DNA from: Desulfuromonadales bacterium
GTDB taxonomy: Bacteria; Desulfobacterota; Desulfuromonadia; Desulfuromonadales; BM103
Assembly: GCA_030640215.1 (NCBI GenBank)
Contig: DAOWJU010000034.1
Location: forward strand, 1-19,070
Direction: 5' to 3'
DNA length: 19,070 bases
This document shows positions 5,887 through 12,536 of the stretch, one piece after another. Every line of letters begins with the position of its first letter. Positions within the stretch are counted from its first letter, which is position 1. Both the position numbers and the translations under genes were made by a program. The notes below the pieces were generated by a model that was not told the origin of the DNA, did not search any database, and worked only from the letters and a program-made list of their open reading frames with translations.

Positions 5887-6015
5887 TCAGAAGCGCAGCC
5901 AGAGCAGGAAAGAGACACTGATGATCGCCATAGAGCTGCCAGCCAGTAGATAGAGCAGGGCGTCCATAAAGTTGATTTGTGTTCTGGCTTTTCCGTTGTC
6001 CAATGTTTGTGGCAT
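5887..6015 (-). CDS. 42-aa single-span membrane protein
   Basis: The frame encodes MPQTLDNGKARTQINFMD followed by one transmembrane helix (ALLYLLAGSSMAIISVSFLLWL) and ends in RF. I do not recognise the family. The ATG at 6015 is preferred over an in-frame ATG at 6129 because the longer version would run straight over a near-consensus sigma-54 promoter at 6093-6110 and has no ribosome site. A weak GGGG precedes 6015; a stronger AGGAGG lies further up without a usable start codon. Sigma-54 control suggests regulated expression, for example under nitrogen, acetate or electron-acceptor signals, but the partner and role are unknown. The bidirectional terminator lies just beyond its stop. Confidence 0.55.
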   Translation of the reverse strand: MPQTLDNGKARTQINFMDALLYLLAGSSMAIISVSFLLWLRF

Positions 6016-6092
6016 AAAGAACCCCGTTCTTATGTTTTTGAGCCCCCTCCTACTTGTTGTGTAGAACACAACCGACAGTGAACCAAAGAATA

Positions 6093-6110
6093 TAGCAATG
6101 CCTGTGCCAA
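6093..6110 (-). promoter_or_regulatory. Sigma-54 promoter for the 42-aa membrane protein
   Basis: The minus strand reads TTGGCACAGGCATTGCTA: TTGGCAC, five bases, then TTGCT. The GG at -24 and GC at -12 have the required ten-base spacing. It is a near-exact match to the TTGGCACG-N4-TTGCT consensus. Transcription should begin near 6083, giving a leader of about 68 nt before the ATG at 6015. Confidence 0.75.
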
Positions 6111-6280
6111 AAATATTAAAACACCTCATTGCTGATCTAACTTACGAAAAATACAGAGATAAACATTGAAATGCCAACCTTCTTCCGGGTGCCTGTCTGG
6201 CTAAGGAATTGGCGGAATGGCTAAATAGCGTTATTTCTTGGCGAGATTGTGCCAAGGAGGGGAGAACCTCTCGTCAAGCT

Positions 6281-6550
6281 TTAGGGAGTCGCCAGCTTAT
6301 GACAGAAAAGGCAACGGTACTTGGCTGGATGACCTTCAGGGAAGGGCACATCGTCCTGATTGTGGCAGTCTTCGCAGAATTTCTCGGCAGCTTTCTTGCC
6401 ATCAGTCTTAACGAGTTCATGGTACTGGCGATGATCATCATTAAGAGGAACGCGACTGGTTGACTCGGGTGGGGCTTGCCACAGAAAAGCCAGAATCAGG
6501 ATGGCAATTCCGATCAGAAGAAAATCGCGTTTTTTAAGAGCAAGAGCCAT
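6281..6550 (-). CDS. Small membrane-anchored dihaem cytochrome c
   Basis: The 89-residue product begins MALALKKRDF, has one hydrophobic helix (LLIGIAILILAFLW, residues 11-24) that probably stays as an anchor, and a periplasmic domain with two haem c motifs, CEDCH and CLFCH. These lie about 20 residues apart near the C-terminus, which ends soon after the second motif. The start at 6550 has GAGG seven bases upstream; a TTG at 6562 is less likely. Such short anchored dihaem proteins probably pass electrons between the inner membrane and periplasmic carriers; the exact partner is not visible. It follows the membrane-protein gene at 6736-7071 on the same strand with 185 nt between. No close family name is claimed. 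Confidence 0.85.
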   Translation of the reverse strand: MALALKKRDFLLIGIAILILAFLWQAPPESTSRVPLNDDHRQYHELVKTDGKKAAEKFCEDCHNQDDVPFPEGHPAKYRCLFCHKLATP

Positions 6551-6735
6551 TATGAACCTCAAACGTAGTTGTTATGTCAATCTGGAATCAGCTGAGTTTA
6601 CAGTTAATCCTGCAAAGGAAAAGATAACATCACTTGCTGCACACTGCAACCTGCGTCAAGCTGTTGGCCCGGCCTGTTCGTGAACTGTTCATGTGGTTTA
6701 GGGCCGTTGCGGGTGATTGTCGGAGCCTCCAGCTA

Positions 6736-7071
6736 TCAATCGTTGCGAATAAAGAGCAGGTAAATAGAGACGAAAATAATAAATGCGCCGCCGCCAATCA
6801 ATACTCCGAGTGCGTCGGCCGGTATGCCGTTCTCCAATGAGGTCCCCTTGGCGAGCGTATAGCTGAGCAGGTAGATGAAGCCGGTAATGCTCATGACCGT
6901 GACCAGCAGCAGGCGCCAGTGCATGAGATAGGCGATCACCGCAGTGACACCGATTCCGGTCAGGAAATAGGGATGTTGCATCAGTTCGTTAAGTTCCATG
7001 GCCTGGACGTAGGCCATGATTTTGGTGGTTTCAAACTGCTGCAAAAATTCGATGACTGCAGAAAAATCCAT
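6736..7071 (-). CDS. Small multi-span membrane protein, unknown function
   Basis: The 111-residue product has an amphipathic N-terminus (MDFSAVIEFLQQFETTK) and hydrophobic segments near residues 37-52 (FLTGIGVTAVIAYLMH), 54-73 (LLLVTVMSITGFIYLLSYTL) and 89-108 (GVLIGGGAFIIFVSIYLLF). This suggests three helices with a short charged tail. I do not recognise the family and see no catalytic motif. The ATG at 7071 is chosen because GGAGGGG lies seven bases upstream; earlier in-frame ATGs would swallow that site. The dihaem cytochrome gene follows on the same strand, so the two may form a membrane electron-transfer unit, but the 185-nt gap weakens this. It is divergent from murI. Confidence 0.7.
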   Translation of the reverse strand: MDFSAVIEFLQQFETTKIMAYVQAMELNELMQHPYFLTGIGVTAVIAYLMHWRLLLVTVMSITGFIYLLSYTLAKGTSLENGIPADALGVLIGGGAFIIFVSIYLLFIRND

Positions 7072-7160
7072 GGGTGCCCCTCCGACTTTATCGTTTACTG
7101 ATTTGTGCCATGCTAGCATTTTTTTAGGATGTAACAAAGGCTAAAAAACCGCCATAAATC

Positions 7161-7189
7161 TTGACTTTTGTTGACTGCCTCACTAGAGT
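7161..7189 (+). promoter_or_regulatory. Candidate sigma-70 promoter for murI
   Basis: TTGACT (7161-7166) and TAGAGT (7184-7189) are separated by 17 bases, with the murI GTG 38 bases further on. Spacing is ideal and both hexamers are recognisable. Confidence 0.6.
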
Positions 7190-7227
7190 AGCCTCCTTCT
7201 GAAGACCAACGAAAAGAGGGTGGAAGA

Positions 7228-8034
7228 GTGACAGAACGAGCTATTGGAGTCTTTGATTCAGGTGTGGGCGGCTTGACTGTCCTGCGGGAGCTGCGCGACC
7301 AGATTCCTGATGAGTCTCTCGTTTATTTAGGCGATACAGCGCGCGTGCCTTACGGCACGAAAAGCTCAACGACCGTGCTGCGTTATGCACACGAAGCTGC
7401 AAACTTTCTCCTTGCCCAGCAGGTCAAGCTGCTGGTCGTCGCATGCAATACGGCTTCAGCGGTTGCTCTCGACGACCTGGAAAAGCGCAATCAGGTGCCG
7501 GTTGTTGGTGTTATCGAGCCCGGTGCACGACGGGCATTGGAAGTTACCCGTAACGGCTGCATAGGGGTTGTTGGTACCGAAGGGACCATTCGCAGCGGTG
7601 CCTACGAGCATGCTCTGCGAGCGGGAAGGCCGGATGTTATGGTGCATGCCGCTGCTTGTCCGCTCTTTGTGCCGCTTGCTGAAGAAGGTTGGGCCGGTCA
7701 CGAGGTTGCGCGTCTGATTGCCCATGAATACCTTGCGCCCCTTCTTGAAAAGAGTATCGATACTCTGGTGCTTGGCTGTACCCATTACCCGTTATTGAAA
7801 CAGATGCTGCAGGAGGTTGTCGGCCCGGATGTCCAGCTTGTCGACTCCGCGCAGGAGACGGCCAAAGCCGTTGCCGCTCAGCTCAAAGGAGATCAGCTGC
7901 TGCAACAGACAACAGCAGTTCAGCCACCACGTTATTTTGTGACCGACATCCCTGACCGTTTCGAACGGGTCGGCGGAGCCTTCCTTGGTGAGAAACTTCA
8001 GGGAGTGACAACGGTCAGTCTTGAGGGAATCTGA
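7228..8034 (+). CDS. murI: Glutamate racemase
   Basis: The 268-residue enzyme interconverts L- and D-glutamate to supply D-glutamate for peptidoglycan. The start IGVFDSGVGGLTV is the family signature. The two catalytic cysteines are in ACNTAS (Cys73) and GCTHYP (Cys184), and YLGDTARVPYG supplies the conserved substrate-binding loop. Length matches cytoplasmic glutamate racemases. The GTG start at 7228 is supported by AGAGGG at 7215-7220 and by the position of the family motif. The GerMN gene begins three bases after its stop, and metH overlaps that, so the three are probably one transcript. Linkage of cell-wall precursor synthesis to a GerMN protein is reasonable; linkage to metH looks incidental. 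Confidence 0.97.
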   Translation: MTERAIGVFDSGVGGLTVLRELRDQIPDESLVYLGDTARVPYGTKSSTTVLRYAHEAANFLLAQQVKLLVVACNTASAVALDDLEKRNQVPVVGVIEPGARRALEVTRNGCIGVVGTEGTIRSGAYEHALRAGRPDVMVHAAACPLFVPLAEEGWAGHEVARLIAHEYLAPLLEKSIDTLVLGCTHYPLLKQMLQEVVGPDVQLVDSAQETAKAVAAQLKGDQLLQQTTAVQPPRYFVTDIPDRFERVGGAFLGEKLQGVTTVSLEGI

Positions 8035-8037
8035 ACC

Positions 8038-8682
8038 ATGCCCAAAACTAATCACAAACCGAGTAAGTTCCAGCGCAGACCACTGCGTAAGCGCCTGATC
8101 CTGTTTGGCTGTCTGGTTGTTCTGGTCTTCTCTGTCGGTCTGCTGGTCGGCTACTTTAAAACCAGAGAAGCCCCTCGCGTCGAACCGGTTGCCATGGACA
8201 CCTCTGCGCAGCTAAGCAGGGATGTCGTTCTCTACTTCGCATCAGCCGACGGCCAGACTCTGGTCGCAGAAACGCGCAAGATCAATGAGTGTCAAATCGA
8301 CGAGGATTGCCTGCGGGATACGGTTGAAGCGTTGATTGCCGGTCCAGAAAGTGGCTTTGCGCCGATCTTGTCTACACAGGTCAGGCTACTTGGCATCACA
8401 GTTGTTGACAGTCTGGTGACGATTGATTTCAGCCAGGAGATGATTGCTGCACACCCTGGCGGCACCCAGAGTGAACTGCTCACGATCTACGGGTTGGTCG
8501 ACACTCTGGCGGTCAACTTTCCCCATCTGCGCCAAGCTCAATTTTTGGTAGAAGGGGCCCCGGTATCCACTCTTAAAGGACATGTTGATTTGCGTCAGCC
8601 GATCAACCCTGATTTTACTCTGGTGGAGGAGGGGCTGGCGCCTGTCGGCAAAATGAACAGCCTGCCCGCAGGGAGAGAATAA
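8038..8682 (+). CDS. Membrane-anchored GerMN-domain protein
   Basis: The 214-residue protein has a basic N-terminus (KFQRRPLRKR), one transmembrane helix at about residues 20-41 (LILFGCLVVLVFSVGLLVGYF), and a GerMN domain from about residue 60. Diagnostic features are DVVLYFASADGQTLVAETR, a small Cys pair (CQIDEDC), VEALIAGPESG and VDSLVTIDFSQEM. GerMN domains occur in Bacillus GerM and in envelope proteins of Gram-negatives, where they are thought to bind cell-wall material. The position directly after murI supports a cell-wall role, but no activity can be assigned. GAGGGA at a somewhat long distance precedes the ATG. Its TAA overlaps the metH ATG by one base, indicating coupled translation. 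Confidence 0.85.
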   Translation: MPKTNHKPSKFQRRPLRKRLILFGCLVVLVFSVGLLVGYFKTREAPRVEPVAMDTSAQLSRDVVLYFASADGQTLVAETRKINECQIDEDCLRDTVEALIAGPESGFAPILSTQVRLLGITVVDSLVTIDFSQEMIAAHPGGTQSELLTIYGLVDTLAVNFPHLRQAQFLVEGAPVSTLKGHVDLRQPINPDFTLVEEGLAPVGKMNSLPAGRE

Positions 8683-11084
8683 TGAGCGATTTCCGTAAAG
8701 CGATCACTGAACGAATACTGGTTCTCGACGGTGCCATGGGGACTTTACTCCAGGAACGGGGCTTAGCGCCGGGCGGCTGTCCTGAAGAAATGAATCGGAC
8801 CGCAGCGGATGCTGTGGTCAGTATTCATGCCGAATATGCTGCCGCTGGTGCCGACATCCTGATTGCCAACAGTTTTGGCGGCAATCGTGCCAAGCTGGCG
8901 CATTACGGACTCGAAGATGCAGTTGACGAATTGAATCGCCGTGCTGTTGAACTGGTTCGCAAAGCAGCCGGTGAACAGACGTTTGTCGGTGCTTGCGTCG
9001 GTCCCACCGGGCGTTTTGTCGAGCCGGTCGGTGATGCCACTTTTACTGAAATGGTCGACATCTTCTCCGAGCAGATCACAGCCCTGGCTGGAGCAGGAGC
9101 CGACCTGATCTCTTTTGAGACCTTCCTCGACATCCGTGAACTGCGCGCTGGCATTATCGCCTGCCGCGACGTCTGCGATCTGCCGATCATCGCCCAGATG
9201 ACCTTTGATGACGCTGGCCGTACTGTCCTCGGTACTCCGCCGGATGCTGCCGCAGTCACCCTCGATGCCTTACAGGTTGATGTGATTGGCACCAACTGCG
9301 GGCTCGGTATCGATGGCATCCACGATGTCCTCGCCCGGATGCGTCAGGTAACATCCCGGCCATTGATTGCCCAGGCCAATGCTGGCCTGCCGATTCTCAA
9401 AGACGGCCAGACCATATTTCCAGGAACCCCGGCTGAGATGACCGCTTACCATGAGCGCCTGATCGCCCTCGGCGTGCGGGTTATCGGTGGCTGCTGCGGC
9501 ACGACTCCAAACCATATCCGCGCCATGCGCGCAGCGCTTGGCAACTTCTCCCAGGATTGGACTCCACCGGCCAAACGTACCTTTCTCTCCAGCCGGAGCG
9601 CTGTCGCCGAATTTGGTGGTGAAGCGCCCTGCGCCTTGATCGGTGAACGTATCAACCCCACCGGTAAGAAAGGCTTTACGGCAGAACTGCTTGCTGGCAA
9701 GACCGCTTATATCCGTCGCGAGGCAACCGCTCAGCTTGCTGCCGGGGCGCACCTGCTTGACGTCAACTGCGGGGCTCCCGGTGTTGACGAGGCTGCAGCC
9801 ATGGAGCGGGCTATTTACGCTGTGACCGGTGCTTGTACAGCACCTCTGGTCCTCGACACCTCGGACCCCGAGGCTCTTGAGCGAGCGTTGCAGGCCGCCG
9901 ACGGCAAGGTCTTGATCAACTCGGTCAATGGCGAAACCAAAAGTATTGAACGGGTTCTGCCCCTTGCCCGTCGCTATGGCGCAGCTGTGATCGGTCTGAC
10001 TCTCGATGAAAAGGGTATCCCGGAAACAGCAGAGGGTCGTGTCGAAATTGCCCGCCGCATCCTTGAGGCTGCGCTTGCCATCGGCTTGCCAAAACAGGAT
10101 CTGGTAATTGACTGTCTGACCTTGACTGTCTCTGCCGAACAGAAGCGCGCGCTTGAAACTTTGCGTGCCCTGCGCCTGGTCCGCGATGAACTCGGTTTGC
10201 CTACGGCTCTGGGGGTGAGCAACATCTCCTTCGGTTTGCCGTCCCGCCCGGTGCTCTCATCGGTGTTTTTTGCCATGGCTCTTGAAGCTGGCCTCAAGGT
10301 CGCCATCATCAATCCAAAAGATGAGAAGATGATGGACGCTTATCGCTCAGCGCTGGTCTTGCTCTGTCAGGATGTGCGGGCCGAAGCTTATATCGGTCAC
10401 TATGCCGAGCAGGCCGTGGTTGCCACCTCTGTTGCCGGAGAAGATGAGTCCCCTCAGGATATTCGCCAACGGCTCGCAGTCGCCATTGTCGGTGGTGACA
10501 GCGAAGGGATTGTGGCACTGGTCAAGGACGCTCTGCAAGAAGGTCTGGATGTCATGGCGATCAGCAATGAGGGCCTGTTGCCCGGGCTCGAAGAGGTCGG
10601 TAGACGCTTTGCTGCCAATCGCATCTTTCTGCCCCAGGTTATGCGCTCCGCTGAGACGATGCAAAGCGCGTTTGCTTACATCAAGGACAACTTTGCCGGT
10701 GAGAGCGGTCCATCTCTCGGTCGCATTCTTATGGCCACGGTAGAAGGAGACATCCACGATATTGGCAAAAATATCGTTTGCACATTACTGGAGAATCATG
10801 GTTTCGAGGTGATTGATCTCGGCAAAAACGTTTCAGCCGCGAGAATCCTTGAAGTGGCGCTGGAGGAGAATGTTGATGCCGTCGGCCTTTCCGCGCTGAT
10901 GACCACCACCCTGCAACAGATGGATATGACTCTGGATAAACTTAGAGCCGCCGGGATCAAGGTCTTTACCATGGTTGGTGGCGCCGTTGTCACTCAGGAC
11001 TATGCCGACAGCATCGGCGCCGACATCTATGCCAAGGATGCTCTTGAGGCTGTGGCTAAGGTCAAGGCAGCATTAGGTCACTGA
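8682..11084 (+). CDS. metH: Cobalamin-dependent methionine synthase, short form
   Basis: The 800-residue enzyme moves a methyl group from methyl-tetrahydrofolate through cobalamin to homocysteine. Domains in order are: homocysteine-binding barrel, residues 1-290, with zinc ligands Cys206 (TNCGLG) and Cys271-Cys272 (GGCCGT); folate (pterin) barrel, about 310-570, with GERINPTGKKG and DVNCGAPGVDE; cobalamin cap, about 580-670; and cobalamin-binding domain, about 675-800, with EGDIHDIGKNIV, where His692 is the lower cobalt ligand. The protein stops there and lacks the reactivation domain of E. coli MetH (1,227 residues). It therefore resembles the short Thermotoga-type enzyme, which needs a separate reactivation system, none of which is in the window. 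No riboswitch was seen upstream. Confidence 0.95.
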   Translation: MSDFRKAITERILVLDGAMGTLLQERGLAPGGCPEEMNRTAADAVVSIHAEYAAAGADILIANSFGGNRAKLAHYGLEDAVDELNRRAVELVRKAAGEQTFVGACVGPTGRFVEPVGDATFTEMVDIFSEQITALAGAGADLISFETFLDIRELRAGIIACRDVCDLPIIAQMTFDDAGRTVLGTPPDAAAVTLDALQVDVIGTNCGLGIDGIHDVLARMRQVTSRPLIAQANAGLPILKDGQTIFPGTPAEMTAYHERLIALGVRVIGGCCGTTPNHIRAMRAALGNFSQDWTPPAKRTFLSSRSAVAEFGGEAPCALIGERINPTGKKGFTAELLAGKTAYIRREATAQLAAGAHLLDVNCGAPGVDEAAAMERAIYAVTGACTAPLVLDTSDPEALERALQAADGKVLINSVNGETKSIERVLPLARRYGAAVIGLTLDEKGIPETAEGRVEIARRILEAALAIGLPKQDLVIDCLTLTVSAEQKRALETLRALRLVRDELGLPTALGVSNISFGLPSRPVLSSVFFAMALEAGLKVAIINPKDEKMMDAYRSALVLLCQDVRAEAYIGHYAEQAVVATSVAGEDESPQDIRQRLAVAIVGGDSEGIVALVKDALQEGLDVMAISNEGLLPGLEEVGRRFAANRIFLPQVMRSAETMQSAFAYIKDNFAGESGPSLGRILMATVEGDIHDIGKNIVCTLLENHGFEVIDLGKNVSAARILEVALEENVDAVGLSALMTTTLQQMDMTLDKLRAAGIKVFTMVGGAVVTQDYADSIGADIYAKDALEAVAKVKAALGH

Positions 11085-11137
11085 AATAGCTGACTTGCGC
11101 TGTTTTTGGGCTTGTGCGACAATGACTCGGTTAAAGG

Positions 11138-11266
11138 CTAAAGGCATTTAACGCAAAGGTGTAAAGAACGCAAAGAGAGTCAAAGGTTTTTTGCTTTAAC
11201 CTCAGTATTTGCCTTGCTTAGCGCCTTTGCGTCTTGAGTAAGCGCAGCGAACGAGCGTTAAGCGGT
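11138..11266. repeat. Imperfect inverted repeat after metH
   Basis: The arm near 11150-11178 reads AACGCAAAGGTGTAAAGAAC. The arm near 11206-11234, reverse-complemented, reads GACGCAAAGGCGCTAAGCAA, and the two match at most positions. The repeated CGCAAAG motif is a common extragenic repeat in this bacterial group. The stretch separates metH from the next operon and contains no gene. Confidence 0.5.
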
Positions 11267-11295
11267 TTTATAAATAGTCACGGAGAACAGAGCCG

Positions 11296-11931
11296 ATGGT
11301 TGTTGGTTTCAACCACAATTTTCGTTACAAGGGTGAGGTCTACCACATTCAGACCGAGGATAGTGGGGTGAAAAGCCCCAATATCGTCACCCTGCTCTAT
11401 CAGGGTGGGACAATTCTCGCTTCGAAGAAAACCTCCTATGCCGACATCGCCAAGGTCGACAACCTGGATCAGGTTGTTGAAGAGTTGATGAAGGAACAGC
11501 ATAAAGAAATGCTACGCAGCCTCAAGACCGGTGAGTTTGATGTGGTGATTGAGCGCTTCCAGTCGGGCAGGAAAGTGACTCCGCAGCTTTCCAGAGAGGA
11601 AGAGGCCGGTGCGCCTTCGGTTGTAGCGAAACCGGCCATGCCAGCATCAGTAGCTTCAGAACCAGTCGTTGCAAAACCCGTTATTCCAAACCCAGTAGTG
11701 GCAGAGCCCGTTGTCCCTGAACCCATAGTCACAGAACCAGAGCCGGTGCCACCTGCTGTAACTCCCGTTGCACCTGTTGTCGCTCCAAGGCCGGTTGTTG
11801 CATCGAAACCTGAACCGCAAGCCGTGCCAGAAGCATCGAAGCCTGCTGCGGCAGTGAAACAGCCTGCTTCAGCCATCGAACTCAGCCTGGATGAAGTGAT
11901 CCTCTCTTATCTGATGGGGGATGACAAGTAG
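11296..11931 (+). CDS. Conserved-looking protein with two ordered ends and a Pro/Ala/Val linker
   Basis: The 211-residue product has three parts. Residues 1-95 are an ordered domain beginning FNHNFRYKGEVYHIQTEDSG and including NIVTLLYQGGTILASKKTSY and helix-rich EELMKEQHKEMLRSLKTGEF. Residues 100-190 are low-complexity Pro/Ala/Val/Glu (repeats such as AKPVIPNPVVAEPVVPEP), probably an extended linker. The last 20 residues (AIELSLDEVILSYLMGDDK) look like a conserved short helix that could dock a partner. No signal peptide or membrane segment is seen, so it is probably cytoplasmic. I do not recognise a named domain. GGAG precedes the ATG at 11296. It is the first gene of a tight group with the pseudopilin-like and two-component genes. 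Confidence 0.8.
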   Translation: MVVGFNHNFRYKGEVYHIQTEDSGVKSPNIVTLLYQGGTILASKKTSYADIAKVDNLDQVVEELMKEQHKEMLRSLKTGEFDVVIERFQSGRKVTPQLSREEEAGAPSVVAKPAMPASVASEPVVAKPVIPNPVVAEPVVPEPIVTEPEPVPPAVTPVAPVVAPRPVVASKPEPQAVPEASKPAAAVKQPASAIELSLDEVILSYLMGDDK

Positions 11932-11958
11932 GGCTGAGGCTGTAATGCTGGAGCATCA

Positions 11959-12522
11959 ATGATCTTTAGATCTTCACAGATAGGTCAGCTTAGATCTTCC
12001 CAGACGGGTCAACGTGGTGCCATCCTGCTCCTGCTTCTGGTCATGGTCTCGGTTTTGGGGCTGGCAGCCAGCATGGCAGGCCAGACTTGGCGCAGCACGA
12101 TGCAGCAGGCCCGGGAAGCAGAACTGCTCTTTCGCGGCCAGCAGTATCAGCAGGCTGTCGCCAGTTACTATGCCGTTAAGCATGGTCCACAACAGATGCT
12201 TCCGGCCAAACTGGAGCATCTGCTGCGTGACCCGCGTTTCCCGGGCGTGGTCAGGCATCTGCGCAAACTCTATAACGATCCTATGACCGGTGAAGACTGG
12301 GAGCTGGTAACCGATCCTGCCGAGCGGATTATTGGTGTACGTAGCAGCAGTGATCTGGAGCCTTTCCGCAAGGACGGTTTTCCTCAGTCACTGGACAAGT
12401 TGCGCGACAAAACTTCTTATCGGGAATGGGAGTTTGTCTTTGCGCCGACAAAAAAGCAGTCTCAGAAGCAGACGACCCAAAACCCGTTCGCCAAGCCTGC
12501 GACGGAGAGCGCGAAGCCATAA
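11959..12522 (+). CDS. Pseudopilin-like membrane protein (type II secretion/type IV pilus family)
   Basis: The 187-residue product begins with a short leader ending QRG, then AILLLLLVMVSVLGLAASMA as the single hydrophobic helix, followed by the amphipathic helix typical of (pseudo)pilins (QAREAELLFRGQQYQQAVAS). The later DPMTGEDWELV is reminiscent of GspG-type pseudopilins. The usual Glu five residues after the cleavage Gly is missing, as in the tip protein GspK. The C-terminus is Lys/Gln/Pro-rich. The leader contains an in-frame tandem duplication (RSSQIGQL then RSSQTGQR). GGAG precedes the ATG. The kinase gene starts 14 nt downstream, so this protein may share regulation, or form part of the sensing system. 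No secretion ATPase or secretin gene is in the window. Confidence 0.7.
   Translation: MIFRSSQIGQLRSSQTGQRGAILLLLLVMVSVLGLAASMAGQTWRSTMQQAREAELLFRGQQYQQAVASYYAVKHGPQQMLPAKLEHLLRDPRFPGVVRHLRKLYNDPMTGEDWELVTDPAERIIGVRSSSDLEPFRKDGFPQSLDKLRDKTSYREWEFVFAPTKKQSQKQTTQNPFAKPATESAKP
11968..12015 (+). repeat. In-frame 24-nt tandem duplication
   Basis: Units 11968-11991 and 11992-12015 both begin AGATCTTC and differ at five of 24 positions. They encode RSSQIGQL and RSSQTGQR inside the leader of the pseudopilin-like protein, lengthening it by eight residues. Confidence 0.8.
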
Positions 12523-12536
12523 ATCAACGGAGCACG

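Noticed and set aside
6016..6129. Upstream extension of the small membrane protein to an ATG at 6129
   Set aside because: It would encode across the sigma-54 promoter at 6093-6110 and lacks a ribosome site.
6130..6280. RNA gene between the two small minus-strand genes
   Set aside because: A short CTTGGC/GCCAAG stem is present, but there is no tRNA cloverleaf and no known RNA fold.
12426..12536. 37-residue N-terminal extension of the histidine kinase
   Set aside because: It lies inside the preceding gene in another frame; the ATG at 12537 has a ribosome site and is followed directly by the first membrane helix.
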